From Yoonia sp. SS1-5 (lineage in GTDB: Bacteria; Pseudomonadota; Alphaproteobacteria; Rhodobacterales; Rhodobacteraceae), in assembly GCF_038443705.2 (NCBI RefSeq), contig NZ_CP151767.2, positions 2,170,001 through 2,234,000 on the forward strand: a stretch of 64,000 bases of DNA. The letters are read 5' to 3'. Positions 36,959-46,418 of the stretch are shown here, piece by piece. Position 1 is the stretch's first letter, and every line of letters starts with the position of its first letter. A program made the position numbers and the translations under genes. Under the pieces are notes generated by a model, which was not told the origin of the DNA, did no database searches, and saw nothing but the letters and a program-made list of their open reading frames with translations.

Positions 36959-37942
36959 ATGATCGGATATTTCTATCGCCGCATCCTTTATATGATCCCG
37001 ACTGTGTTTCTGGTCTCTATCGTGACCTTCATCATCATCCAGCTGCCGCCCGGGGACTATCTCGATACGCTCGCCGCAGAGCTGAGCGATAGCGGCGGTC
37101 TGGATACCGGCACGTTGCAGGCGCTGCGTGATCAGTATGGGCTGGGGCAGCCCATGTATATCCAATACTGGAAATGGATCACCGGTATCCTGTTTCAGGG
37201 CGATTTCGGCCTGTCATTTGAAAAGAACCTGCCGGTCAATGAACTGATCTGGGATCGGCTGGGCTGGACCTTTGCGATTTCGCTGCTGACGTTGCTGTTC
37301 ATCTGGGCGGTGGCCCTGCCAATTGGCATCTATTCAGCGGTGCGCAAATATTCGGTCGGGGATTACGCGGCCACGTTCTTTGGGTTCATCGGGCTGGCTG
37401 TCCCCAACTTTCTGCTGGCTCTGGTGATGATGTATGTGGCGTTCAAGTATTTCGGCCAAAGTGTCGGCGGGCTGGTCAGCCCGGAATATATCGACGCGCC
37501 CTGGGCCTGGGACAAGTTCGTCGATCTGATGAAACATATCTGGATGCCGATTGTCGTGGTGGGCACATCAGGTGCGGCTGCGTTGATCCGCATCATGCGC
37601 GCCAACCTTCTGGACGAGCTTTATCGCCCCTATGTCGTCACCGCCCGGGCCAAGGGGATGTCCGAGTTTCAGCTATTGATGAAATACCCTGTCCGGGTCG
37701 CGCTTAATCCGTTCATCTCGACCATCGGATGGATTCTGCCCACCCTTGTGTCGGGCGAGATCATTGTGGCGGTTGTGATGAACCTGCCGACCACTGGCCC
37801 GATGCTGCTGCGCGCGCTGCTGGTGCAGGACATGTATCTGGCAGGCTCGCTGATCCTGATTGTCAGCCTGCTGACCGTTCTGGGCACCCTGATTTCCGAC
37901 CTGCTGCTGGCCTGGATTGATCCAAGGATACGCTACCAATGA
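36959..37942 (+). CDS. Dpp/Opp-type ABC transporter permease 1
   Basis: The 327-residue membrane protein begins MIGYFYRRILYMIPTVFLVS, typical of DppB/OppB, and has the EAA-type loop VVTARAKGMSEFQLLMKYPV. Six membrane segments are expected. AGAAAGGAC precedes the ATG. It overlaps the second permease by four bases. Confidence 0.92.
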   Translation: MIGYFYRRILYMIPTVFLVSIVTFIIIQLPPGDYLDTLAAELSDSGGLDTGTLQALRDQYGLGQPMYIQYWKWITGILFQGDFGLSFEKNLPVNELIWDRLGWTFAISLLTLLFIWAVALPIGIYSAVRKYSVGDYAATFFGFIGLAVPNFLLALVMMYVAFKYFGQSVGGLVSPEYIDAPWAWDKFVDLMKHIWMPIVVVGTSGAAALIRIMRANLLDELYRPYVVTARAKGMSEFQLLMKYPVRVALNPFISTIGWILPTLVSGEIIVAVVMNLPTTGPMLLRALLVQDMYLAGSLILIVSLLTVLGTLISDLLLAWIDPRIRYQ

Positions 37943-39081
37943 GTACGCACGCCACAGACCTGCCCGAGCCACAAGATGATGTGCGGATGCCCGCCCTGCT
38001 GGGGCCAACCGCCCTGATGTGGCGCAAGTTCAAACGACATCGTGTGGCCTATATCAGCCTGTGGGTGGTCGTTTTCATCTACGTTCTGGCCCTTTTCGGA
38101 GAGTTCTTCACCACGACCGATATTGATGAAACCAACGTGCGGGCCCCCTTTGCGCCCCCGATGGGTGTTTCACTATTCGTCGAGGATGAAGACGGAACAT
38201 CGACATTTCAGTTGCATGCCAAGGGTCTGAAACTGGAACTGGATCGCGAGGCGATGCGCCGCACCTTCGTGCAAGACCCCGAAAAGATCATACCGCTTGG
38301 CTTTTTCGTACAGGGATACGAATATGAGCTGCTGGGCCTCATCCCGATGACGACCCACTTTTTCGGCCCGAAAGATCCGCGTGATCGGGTCTATTTCTGG
38401 GGCGCTGACAGGCTGGGCCGGGATATCTACAGCCGGATCATCATGGGAACGCGCATTTCGATGTCCATCGGGCTGGTTGGTGTGGCGTTTTCGCTGTTCA
38501 TCGGCGTCTCGCTTGGCGGCATTTCGGGCTATTACGGGGGATGGATCGACAACGCCATTCAGCGGCTGATCGAATTCATCCGGTCTATCCCGACAATCCC
38601 GCTCTGGATGGGGCTGGCGGCTGCGATCCCGTTGGGCTGGCCACCGTTGCGCACTTATTTCGTGGTGACCTTGATTGTCTCGATGATCGGCTGGACCGGG
38701 CTCGCCCGGGAAGTCAGGGGCAAATTCTTGAGCCTGCGCAACGAGGATTTCATCGTTGCAGCACGGCTGGACGGATTGACCGACTGGGAAGTGATCTGGA
38801 AACATATGGTGCCCAGCTTTTCCAGCCATATCATCGCATCGCTGACACTTGCCGTGCCTTTGATGATTTTGGCCGAAACCTCGCTGTCCTTTCTGGGGAT
38901 CGGATTGCAGCCCCCCATCGTCAGCTGGGGAACCTTGCTGAAAGAGGCGCAGAATATCCGGACAATTATTCAGGCCCCGTGGCTGCTGATCGCCCCCGGC
39001 ACGATGATTGTTGTTGCAGTGCTGGCACTGAACTTTCTAGGGGACGGACTTCGTGATGCCGCAGACCCAAATGCACACTGA
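37939..39081 (+). CDS. Dpp/Opp-type ABC transporter permease 2 with large periplasmic insert
   Basis: The 380-residue protein has the DppC/OppC features: a cytosolic N-terminal tail with LMWRKFKRHRVAYISLW, first membrane segment, GADRLGRDIYSRIIMGTRIS, and the loop FIVAARLDGLTDWEVIWKHM. Between membrane segment 1 and the GADRLGRD block it has about 105 residues, much longer than in DppC; such inserts are typical of YejE-like and saccharide-linked members. This fits the oversized binding protein upstream. Confidence 0.9.
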   Translation: MSTHATDLPEPQDDVRMPALLGPTALMWRKFKRHRVAYISLWVVVFIYVLALFGEFFTTTDIDETNVRAPFAPPMGVSLFVEDEDGTSTFQLHAKGLKLELDREAMRRTFVQDPEKIIPLGFFVQGYEYELLGLIPMTTHFFGPKDPRDRVYFWGADRLGRDIYSRIIMGTRISMSIGLVGVAFSLFIGVSLGGISGYYGGWIDNAIQRLIEFIRSIPTIPLWMGLAAAIPLGWPPLRTYFVVTLIVSMIGWTGLAREVRGKFLSLRNEDFIVAARLDGLTDWEVIWKHMVPSFSSHIIASLTLAVPLMILAETSLSFLGIGLQPPIVSWGTLLKEAQNIRTIIQAPWLLIAPGTMIVVAVLALNFLGDGLRDAADPNAH

Positions 39082-40081
39082 TCCGCTGGTCGAAATCCGC
39101 AACCTGCAGACCCACTTCTTTACCGATGACGGGGTAGTCAAAGCCGTCGACGGGGTAGATCTGGATGTATACCCGAACCGCACCCTCTGCATTCTGGGGG
39201 AAAGCGGGTGCGGAAAATCAATCATGGCCCGATCCATCCTGCGCATTGTCGACGCGCCGGGGCGGATCGTGGATGGGGCAATCACCTATCGCAACGCCGA
39301 TGGGCAAACCATTGATCTGGCCAAGGCCCGGCACGGGTCGCGGGAACTGCGCGCAATCCGTGGTCAGGATATCGCGATGATTTTTCAGGAACCGATGTCC
39401 TCGCTCGGGCCGATCCAGAAGATCGGCAAACAGATTACTGAAACGATCCTGCTGCACCGTCCAATGTCCAAGGCCGAAGCAAAGGAAACAGCGATCGAGA
39501 TGCTTGACCGGGTGGGCATACCCAAACCAGCCGAGCGGTTCGAGGCCTATCCGTTCGAGCTGTCGGGCGGGATGCGTCAACGGGCGATGATCGCCATGGC
39601 GCTGTGCTGCCAGCCACGCCTGCTGATCGCCGATGAACCAACAACCGCGCTGGACGTCACGACACAGGCTCAAATCCTCGATCTGATCGCCGAACTGAAG
39701 GACGAATTTCAGATGGGCGTTATGCTGATCACCCACGATCTTGGGGTTGTGGCCGAGGTGGCCGAAGACGTGGCAGTGATGTATATGGGCACCGTTGTCG
39801 AAAGAGGCGACGTCTATTCGATCTTCGAGAACCCGCAGCACCCCTACACACAAGCCTTGCTGAAGTCAGTCCCCCGTATGGGCATGACCCGGCAACATCG
39901 CCTGCCTGCCATTCGGGGCATGGTCCCGCACCCGTTGGCCCGCCCGTCCGGCTGCACCTTCCGTACCAGATGCGACCATTTCATGCCCGGTATTTGCGAC
40001 AAGGCCACACCGCCCATGACGCCCGCAGGTGACAGTGCTGCTGCGTGTTTCCTGCATAGCGAAAGCGCGGCTCATGAGTGA
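39056..40081 (+). CDS. Dpp/Opp-type ABC transporter ATPase, DppD-like
   Basis: The 341-residue protein has Walker [16 protein letters not shown], signature [15 protein letters not shown] and Walker [19 protein letters not shown], and a C-terminal cysteine cluster ([20 protein letters not shown]) that may bind an iron-sulfur cluster as known for this family. The start overlaps the permease end; ATGs at 39056 and 39071 are both possible, the first having GGGGACGG upstream. Confidence 0.92.
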   Translation: MPQTQMHTDPLVEIRNLQTHFFTDDGVVKAVDGVDLDVYPNRTLCILGESGCGKSIMARSILRIVDAPGRIVDGAITYRNADGQTIDLAKARHGSRELRAIRGQDIAMIFQEPMSSLGPIQKIGKQITETILLHRPMSKAEAKETAIEMLDRVGIPKPAERFEAYPFELSGGMRQRAMIAMALCCQPRLLIADEPTTALDVTTQAQILDLIAELKDEFQMGVMLITHDLGVVAEVAEDVAVMYMGTVVERGDVYSIFENPQHPYTQALLKSVPRMGMTRQHRLPAIRGMVPHPLARPSGCTFRTRCDHFMPGICDKATPPMTPAGDSAAACFLHSESAAHE

Positions 40082-41057
40082 TCCCATTCTACAGGTCCGC
40101 GATCTGGACATGCATTTTCCCATCGGTGGCGGGCTGTTCGGCAAACCGACCGATGTGGTGCGTGCGGTCGATGATATCTCTTTCGATGTGATCCGGGGCG
40201 AATCCTTTGGCGTTGTGGGCGAGTCCGGCAGTGGAAAGACCACACTGGGCCGGTGCATCATGCAGATTTTGGAACCCACCGCAGGATCCATCCGGTTTCA
40301 TGGGCGCGACAAGGATGCGGTTGAACTGGTGGGCGGCGAAAAGGAACAGCTGCGCGGCATCTGGCGGGCAATCCGCATGGTGTTTCAGGACCCGCAATCA
40401 TCCTTGAACCCCCGTCTGCGGGTGATCGAACTGGTGGGCCAATGCCTGCGCAAATCCGAAGGGTTAAAGGGGCAGGCTCTGGCCGATCGGGTATCCGCCC
40501 TCCTGGAGCAGGTTGGCCTGCGCAAGGAATTCCTGCTGCGCTACCCCAACGCATTCTCGGGCGGGCAACGGCAGCGGCTGGGGATCGCCCGCGCATTGGC
40601 CACAAACCCCGAACTGATCATCGCCGACGAGGCCGTATCGGCATTGGATGTGTCCATTCAGGCGCAGACGCTGAACCTGTTGCAGGACCTGCAATCAGAA
40701 TTCGACCTGACGTATGTCTTCATCGCCCATGATCTGGCCGTTGTGGAACATTTCTGCGACCGGATTGCAGTGATGTATCTGGGCCAGGTGGTCGAGCTTT
40801 CGACAACCGAAGAGTTGTTTCGCGCCCCCAAACACCCCTATACTCGCGCCCTGCTTGAGGCCGTGCCAATCCCTGATCCACGCGCCCGCAGGGGCAAGCG
40901 TCAGCCGGTGGCGATCAGTGACGGATCCGTCAGCAAGACAGGCTGCCGTTTCGCATCACGCTGCCCGCATGCAACCGATTTGTGCCACTCCACCAGCCCG
41001 CCGAAAAAAACCATCAACGGGGCCGATATCCTGTGCCATTTCGCCGGAGAGATTTAA
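40074..41057 (+). CDS. Dpp/Opp-type ABC transporter ATPase, DppF-like
   Basis: The 327-residue protein has Walker [16 protein letters not shown], signature [15 protein letters not shown] and Walker [19 protein letters not shown] (DEA in place of DEP, common in DppF proteins), and a C-terminal [16 protein letters not shown] cysteine motif. It overlaps the DppD-like gene by 8 bases and finishes the importer. Confidence 0.92.
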   Translation: MSDPILQVRDLDMHFPIGGGLFGKPTDVVRAVDDISFDVIRGESFGVVGESGSGKTTLGRCIMQILEPTAGSIRFHGRDKDAVELVGGEKEQLRGIWRAIRMVFQDPQSSLNPRLRVIELVGQCLRKSEGLKGQALADRVSALLEQVGLRKEFLLRYPNAFSGGQRQRLGIARALATNPELIIADEAVSALDVSIQAQTLNLLQDLQSEFDLTYVFIAHDLAVVEHFCDRIAVMYLGQVVELSTTEELFRAPKHPYTRALLEAVPIPDPRARRGKRQPVAISDGSVSKTGCRFASRCPHATDLCHSTSPPKKTINGADILCHFAGEI

Positions 41058-41060
41058 GAA

Positions 41061-42518
41061 ATGAAAGACGCCATGACGACAGCTACATTCGCAAAGAAAA
41101 TGTATATCGCCGGTGAATTGACCGATGGTCAGGGCACGGTGGATGTGTTGAACCCGGCCAATGACCAACTTGTGGCCAGCGTCCCCACGGCGGGCATTGA
41201 CGATGCAGATCGCGCCCTGGCTGCAGCGCGTGATGCGTTTCCAATGTGGTCACGGACGTCTATCGCAGAACGGCAGATGTGGATGCACAAGTTGCGCGAT
41301 GCCGTGATCGCCAATGAAGACCATTTGCGTGACTGCATGCACCACGAGATGGGAAAACCATGGGGCAACACGCAAGAGGATTTCGACAGTCTCAAGAATT
41401 CGCTCGAATTCTACGCCGATGAGATCGCCCGCATTCATGACACCGCTGTAGCTGACCGGGCGGGCACGCATACGCATCGGCTTGTCCACGAACCGGCAGG
41501 CGTCGCCCTGGCGTTTCTGGCATGGAACTTTCCGCTGCTGAACCTGGCGTTCAAGATCGGCCCAGCCATGGCCGCAGGCTGCCCGATCATCATCCGCCCG
41601 TCAGAACAGACCCCCATCTCGGCCTATGCTGTCGGCGAACTCTGCGCGCAGACCGGTTTGCCGCCGGGCGTCGTGCAAATTCTGTGCACCGATGGATATG
41701 ACGTGGCCGACCATCTGTCTGCCTCCCCCGTTCCGGCCCTGATCACGCTGATCGGCTCGACCAAGACCGGCCAGCATATCATGCGAACGGGCGCGACCAG
41801 CATCAAGAAATATTCGATGGAACTGGGGGGCAACGCCCCCGTTCTGATCTTTCCCGATGCCGATCTGGATGTGGCTGCTGACATTGTCTGCGGGGTCAAA
41901 TTCAACAATGCGGGCCAGATCTGCGTCTCGCCCAACCGGGTCTTTGTCCATCAGGACGTGCTGGAGGAATTTACCGCCCAGGCAGTTGCAAAAGCGCAAA
42001 ATGCGGGTGTCGGCTGGGACAAGACCGCTGACATCCTGACCGGGCCGGTGATTGATGGCCGGGCGTGGGCGCGGCTGAAGGGGCTGATTGACGGGGCCGC
42101 CGCCGGGGGCGCGCAGGTTCTTGCCGGTGGCGACCGCCCCGGCGATTTGCCGGATGGGCATTTTCTGGCCCCAACCGTGCTTGGCAACGTTACCGAAGAT
42201 ATGGATGTCTACCGGCAGGAAACATTTGGCCCGATTGTCAGCATCATTCCGTTTGATGATGATACGGATCTGGATCGCATGGCGAATGATTGCGACGAAG
42301 GCGGGCTGACCGCCTATATCTTTACCCGCGACCTGGCATTGGCCGAGGATTGGGCCGCCCGTCTGCGATATGGCGAAGTCCAGATCAACGGGGTGAAATA
42401 CGATATTGACCTGCCACATGGCGGTATCGGTCAATCGGGCATCGGGCATGATTGTTCGACGCTCGCATTGCATGATTATCTGGTCATCAAACGCATCACA
42501 CGGGCGCTGCCTGCCTAA
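41061..42518 (+). CDS. NAD(P)-dependent aldehyde dehydrogenase (semialdehyde dehydrogenase type)
   Basis: The 485-residue protein has the ALDH catalytic glutamate in MELGGNAPVLIF and the catalytic cysteine in FNNAGQICVSPNRVFVH, plus AWNFPLLNLAFKIGPAMAAG for cofactor binding. It is closest in pattern to succinate- or 2-ketoglutarate-semialdehyde dehydrogenases. Following a sugar-acid dehydratase and importer, it probably performs the last oxidation of a non-phosphorylated sugar-acid route; the direct substrate is inferred. GGAGAG precedes the ATG, three bases after the ATPase stop. Confidence 0.92.
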   Translation: MKDAMTTATFAKKMYIAGELTDGQGTVDVLNPANDQLVASVPTAGIDDADRALAAARDAFPMWSRTSIAERQMWMHKLRDAVIANEDHLRDCMHHEMGKPWGNTQEDFDSLKNSLEFYADEIARIHDTAVADRAGTHTHRLVHEPAGVALAFLAWNFPLLNLAFKIGPAMAAGCPIIIRPSEQTPISAYAVGELCAQTGLPPGVVQILCTDGYDVADHLSASPVPALITLIGSTKTGQHIMRTGATSIKKYSMELGGNAPVLIFPDADLDVAADIVCGVKFNNAGQICVSPNRVFVHQDVLEEFTAQAVAKAQNAGVGWDKTADILTGPVIDGRAWARLKGLIDGAAAGGAQVLAGGDRPGDLPDGHFLAPTVLGNVTEDMDVYRQETFGPIVSIIPFDDDTDLDRMANDCDEGGLTAYIFTRDLALAEDWAARLRYGEVQINGVKYDIDLPHGGIGQSGIGHDCSTLALHDYLVIKRITRALPA

Positions 42519-42599
42519 ACGCGGCGCCTGACCTGGCATTGCATCTGGCCACCTTGCCTGCATGATAGGCAAACCAACCGGATGGGGCGAACGCGTCAG

Positions 42600-42887
42600 A
42601 TGATCACAACACAAGATCAGGTCACCGTGGCCTTCACCCTGGCAGGGCAAGTGGGGGCCCGTGACTTTCCGGATTGGATCGCCCGGCACGCCGCAAAACT
42701 GGGCATAGCCTATGACATTGCCGAAAGCACACAGCGCAGCCTGAGCCTGCGGGCCACGGGCGCCGCCGAGATGGTGGATGCCTTTGCGCTTGCCTGCAGC
42801 CTGGGTCCACAAAGCGTCGAGATTGAGGCTTTGACCTTCGCTGATACATCCGCTGATTTGCGAAGTGACGGATTTTTCAGCGGTTGA
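42600..42887 (+). CDS. Small acylphosphatase-like protein lacking the active site
   Basis: From ATG 42600 the product has 95 residues. The pattern VAFTLAGQVGARDFPDWIAR, AAKLGIAYDIAE, LSLRATGAAEMVDAFALAC and LGPQSVEIEAL follows the acylphosphatase fold (about 90 residues), but the catalytic loop xGxVQGVGFR is degraded to AGQVGARDF and the catalytic asparagine is not at its place. It is probably not a phosphatase; a ligand-binding or structural role is possible. The start is uncertain (ATG 42582 also in frame). It stands alone between the ALDH and the Rieske operon. Confidence 0.6.
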   Translation: MITTQDQVTVAFTLAGQVGARDFPDWIARHAAKLGIAYDIAESTQRSLSLRATGAAEMVDAFALACSLGPQSVEIEALTFADTSADLRSDGFFSG

Positions 42888-42995
42888 CGGCACATCACCC
42901 AACCCAAGGTGGAAAGCGTCCTGATATCGCTCAGAAAGCTTGATCTTGGACTTTTTCACCTTCTAAACTCATTGCCGGGTCTAAGAGGACATTGT

Positions 42996-43595
42996 GTGGA
43001 CTGGGTTGCTGTCGGATTGTGCGAGGATGTTCCCGCGGGCACTGTTGTGCCGCGGCGCGTCCTCGGCACAGATCTGGCAATCTGGCGCAGTGCAACCGGC
43101 AAATTTCACGCCTGGGGGGATCGTTGCCCGCATCGCGGCATGCGGCTGTCACACGGTTTTGTCCGGGGCGAGGTTTTGTCCTGCATCTACCATGGATGGC
43201 AATACGGCACGGATGGTGCCTGCGGCTATATTCCCGCCCATCCGAACCTGACCCCGCCCAAGACGATTTGCGCGCAAACCTATCCATGCAATCAGCATGA
43301 TGACGCGATATGGGTCACGTTGTCCGGAACAGACCAACCCCTGCCAGATGTTGGCGGGTGCCGCCCTGTCCGGTCCCTCGACTTCGCAGTTCCGGCGGCG
43401 GACATCGCGGCATGGTTTGGGCAATCACTTGCACCGGTCATTACGGTTGCAGCACCGCATGACCTGCATATCGCATTGCAGCCCAGCACGGACAACGCGT
43501 GTATGGTCCATGCATTCGCCCCGGCGGATCAGGATCGCAAAGCCGTTTCACGATATCTGGAACAGATACGGGCCGATATCGAGGAGGCCGCATGA
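42996..43595 (+). CDS. Stand-alone Rieske [2Fe-2S] protein of a split oxygenase
   Basis: From GTG 42996 (AGAGG 7 bases upstream) the protein has 199 residues. It starts DWVAVGLCEDVPAGTVVPRR and has the full Rieske motif C44-P-H46, 16 residues, C63-x2-H66 in RCPHRGMRLSHG and LSCIYHGWQYG. After about residue 110 it continues with a short segment that looks like a worn-down part of an oxygenase catalytic domain, without the iron ligands. It therefore can pass electrons but not hydroxylate. It overlaps the next gene, which has the catalytic iron site but no Rieske motif; the two probably form one enzyme. A longer frame from 42909 is possible. Confidence 0.85.
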   Translation: MDWVAVGLCEDVPAGTVVPRRVLGTDLAIWRSATGKFHAWGDRCPHRGMRLSHGFVRGEVLSCIYHGWQYGTDGACGYIPAHPNLTPPKTICAQTYPCNQHDDAIWVTLSGTDQPLPDVGGCRPVRSLDFAVPAADIAAWFGQSLAPVITVAAPHDLHIALQPSTDNACMVHAFAPADQDRKAVSRYLEQIRADIEEAA

Positions 43596-44428
43596 ACGAC
43601 GCCGCCGATCATCACTGGTATCCGGTTGGATTGCTGTCCGACATTACTACGCCCCGCCAGACGTTACTGCTTGGGCAGGACATCACGGTTCAGGGGGACG
43701 GCACCGGTTATCAAGTGATCAATGCGGCTGGTCAGGCCATGCCGACCATCCAGCGATTTGGGCATTTGTGGACAAGCCCCGGCCAACCGAACCGTGATCT
43801 TTTCACGATCCCCGAGACGGATGCGCCCGGTCGCAGATTGGTTGATGTGGGTTCTGTGCGGGTAAAGTGTTCGCCCCTGCGGGCGGTCGAGAACTTTCTC
43901 GACATCGCGCATTTCCCCTTTGTGCACACCGATATCCTTGGCGCAGAACCACATACCGAGGTTGCCCGGTATCAGGTCGATATCCGCGAAGAGGTGGACG
44001 AGGTCTGGGCCACGAAGGTCAAGTTCTTTCAGCCGCAGGCCGCCAAATCCGCCGAAGGCGGGATCACGACCGAATATATGTACCGGGTGCCCGCACCAAC
44101 CTGCGCGGTCTTGTACAAGACCTGCCCGCCGCGCCCGGGCGAATGGGATGTGATCACCCTGTTCGTTCAGCCCCTGACCGAAGAATGGTGCGAGGTCTGG
44201 CCATGGATGGCGCTGTATGATGACCAATCCACCATGGCCGAGATGATCAGCTTTCAACAGCTGATCTTCATGCAGGACCGATCGATCCTGGAAAACCAGA
44301 TACCGCGCAAGCTGCCGCTTGATCCGGGGCTTGAGGTGCCGACACAGGCTGACATGACATCGGTTGCGTATCGGCGCTGGCTGAAACGGATTGGGTACAC
44401 ATATGGGGCGCAGTTGGTGGCCGCATGA
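43592..44428 (+). CDS. Rieske-oxygenase catalytic subunit lacking the Rieske cluster segment (NdmC-like)
   Basis: The 278-residue protein begins HHWYPVGLLSDITTPRQTLL, the start of a VanA-type Rieske domain, then jumps from VINAAG to IQRFGHLWTSPG, so the part that normally carries CxH and CxxH is missing. The mononuclear iron site is intact: N101, D104, H107 and H112 in ENFLDIAHFPFVH, with MQDRSILENQ further on. Such cluster-less catalytic subunits are known in NdmC, the 7-methylxanthine N7-demethylase component, which borrows a Rieske domain from a partner. Here the partner is the protein just upstream, overlapping by four bases. The likely reaction is oxidative N- or O-demethylation. Confidence 0.85.
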   Translation: MNDAADHHWYPVGLLSDITTPRQTLLLGQDITVQGDGTGYQVINAAGQAMPTIQRFGHLWTSPGQPNRDLFTIPETDAPGRRLVDVGSVRVKCSPLRAVENFLDIAHFPFVHTDILGAEPHTEVARYQVDIREEVDEVWATKVKFFQPQAAKSAEGGITTEYMYRVPAPTCAVLYKTCPPRPGEWDVITLFVQPLTEEWCEVWPWMALYDDQSTMAEMISFQQLIFMQDRSILENQIPRKLPLDPGLEVPTQADMTSVAYRRWLKRIGYTYGAQLVAA

Positions 44429-45036
44429 TCCTGTATGACTATGTGCTGAGTGCCAGCTGCTACAAGCTGCGTTTGATGGCCGCCCTTTTGGGGCAGCCGT
44501 TGACATTGCGCGCGGTGAATTTTCATCCGGGCCGGGAACATAAATCACCCCAGATGCTGGCATTGAACCCGCAGGGAACCCTACCGATCCTGCAAGATGG
44601 CGATCTGGTATTGACCCAAAGTGCGGACATGCTGCGCCACCTCACCCGTGATCACCCGGACTGGCGGGGCGCCGACGATCCGTGGCTGTCTTTTGCTGCC
44701 GACCTGAACGCAAGCCTCGGCCTGGCCCGGCTACACGACATCCTGTGCTATCCGGCAGATATCTACGCCGTCCGGCGGGCGGGCGTGCAGCAATTGCGGC
44801 AGCTTGAGGCGCATCTGGCCGAACAGCGGTTTGATGGGCTGACGTTTCTGACAGGGTCAAGGCCGACCATCGCCGATATCGCCTGTTTCCCCAATACCGC
44901 GCTGGCCCCTGATGGGGGCGTCAGTCTTGATGTCTATCCGTCCATCCGCCTGTGGATGCGGGCCATCCGGTCGCTGCCCGGTTTCATCGAAATGCCGGGC
45001 ATTCACCGCCTGCACGAGTTGGAGCGCCCGTCATGA
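44425..45036 (+). CDS. Glutathione S-transferase-like protein (NdmE-like position)
   Basis: The 203-residue protein has a thioredoxin-like N-terminal domain (YVLSASCYKLRLMAALLG, NPQGTLPILQDGDLVLTQSA) and a helical GST C-terminal domain with TGSRPTIADIACFP. In the methylxanthine system, NdmE is a GST-like protein needed structurally by NdmC and NdmD rather than as an enzyme. The same place and coupling (four-base overlaps on both sides) suggest a comparable role here. Ordinary glutathione transferase activity cannot be excluded. Confidence 0.85.
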   Translation: MILYDYVLSASCYKLRLMAALLGQPLTLRAVNFHPGREHKSPQMLALNPQGTLPILQDGDLVLTQSADMLRHLTRDHPDWRGADDPWLSFAADLNASLGLARLHDILCYPADIYAVRRAGVQQLRQLEAHLAEQRFDGLTFLTGSRPTIADIACFPNTALAPDGGVSLDVYPSIRLWMRAIRSLPGFIEMPGIHRLHELERPS

Positions 45037-46418
45037 CGGCGGTATTACTGAAAGGCTGCGCGGCGGTTGTGACATCGGCCTATGACCCGGTGCTGTGGGA
45101 CCATGATATTTTGTGCCAAGACGGGGCGATTACAGCCATCGGCCCCGATCTTGCCCGGGCGGCACCAGCAGGGGCCGAGATCATCAATGGGGCAGGGCTT
45201 TTTGTCTATCCGGGGTTGGTCAACACGCATCATCACTTCTTTCAGTGCTTCGTGCGTAACCGGGCCGCGCTGGACTGGACCAGATACAGCGTGATCGAAT
45301 GGCTTGACCGGATTTATCCGATCTTTGCGCGACTGACCGAGGATTGCTTTTACCACAGCGCCGTTGTTGCGATGGCAGAACTGATCAAGCATGGCTGTAC
45401 CACGGCCTTTGACCACCAATACTGCTTTCCAAAACATGCAGGCTCGCGGATCATTGATCGGCAGTTCGAGGCGGCCGACCTGATGGGGATGCGGTTTCAC
45501 GCGGGCCGGGGCGGAAACACCCTGCCCAAATCCGAAGGCAGCACCATTCCGGACGAAATGCGCGAAACAACCGACGCATTCATTGCGGATTGCGCCCGTG
45601 TGATCGACGCCTATCACGACCCGGCCCCCCTTGCGATGCGGCAGGTTGCGGTCGCGCCCTGCCAGCCGGTCAATTGTTACCGCGAAACATTTGTGGAATC
45701 CGTCGCCCTTGCCCACGACAAAGGTGTGATCCTGCACAGCCATGTGGGCGAAGGCGAAAGCCCTGTCATCGAACAGGTCCATGGGATGCGCACGGTCGAT
45801 TACTGCGAAAGCCTTGGCTTTGCCGGGCCGGATACGTTTTATGCCCATTGCTGGGAGCTGTCGCGCGAAGAGCTGCAAAAGATGGCCGCGGCCGGCACCG
45901 GCGTCGCGCATTGCTCTGAACCTGTCTATCTGGTGGGGGCGGAGATCACCGATATTCCGGCAATGGATGCGCTGGGACTGCGCGTGGGTCTGGGATGTGA
46001 TGGCGCTGCGTCAAACGACAATTCCAACCTGATGCACTGCGTACATTCGGCTTATATGCTGCAGTGCCTGGCATCTGCGTCCCGGCAGGATCCGGTTCCG
46101 CCGCCTGCTGCCTTTCTTGCCTACGCAACCGAAGGCGGTGCATCGCTATTGGGGCGCACGGATATCGGGGCGCTGCGTCCCGGCATGGCGGCGGACCTCT
46201 TTGCGATTGATACGCGCAAGCTTGACTATGTGGGCACCCGCCACGATCCGATCAGCCTGATTGCCAAGGTCGGGATTGGCGCACCGGTCGACCTGACAAT
46301 GATCAACGGACGCGTCGTCTGGCAAAACGGCGCATTTCCACATCTGGACGAGGGCGCGCTGTTTGCCGCCGCCGAAAAGACACTTCACACCATATTGCCA
46401 CAAACAGGGGGACTATAA
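45033..46418 (+). CDS. Guanine/8-oxoguanine deaminase-type amidohydrolase
   Basis: The 461-residue enzyme has the subtype-III amidohydrolase metal motif in VNTHHHFFQ (H66/H68), then HSHVGEGESP, AHCWEL and GCDGAASNDNSNLMH with the catalytic aspartate. The block PGLVNTHHHFFQCFVRNR and the SND ending match the 8-oxoguanine deaminase/ATZ-TRZ group. It removes an amino group from a purine or s-triazine-like ring. With a nucleobase/nucleoside importer in the same operon, a modified guanine is the natural substrate. It overlaps the GST gene by four bases and ends right before the BMP gene. Confidence 0.88.
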   Translation: MTAVLLKGCAAVVTSAYDPVLWDHDILCQDGAITAIGPDLARAAPAGAEIINGAGLFVYPGLVNTHHHFFQCFVRNRAALDWTRYSVIEWLDRIYPIFARLTEDCFYHSAVVAMAELIKHGCTTAFDHQYCFPKHAGSRIIDRQFEAADLMGMRFHAGRGGNTLPKSEGSTIPDEMRETTDAFIADCARVIDAYHDPAPLAMRQVAVAPCQPVNCYRETFVESVALAHDKGVILHSHVGEGESPVIEQVHGMRTVDYCESLGFAGPDTFYAHCWELSREELQKMAAAGTGVAHCSEPVYLVGAEITDIPAMDALGLRVGLGCDGAASNDNSNLMHCVHSAYMLQCLASASRQDPVPPPAAFLAYATEGGASLLGRTDIGALRPGMAADLFAIDTRKLDYVGTRHDPISLIAKVGIGAPVDLTMINGRVVWQNGAFPHLDEGALFAAAEKTLHTILPQTGGL

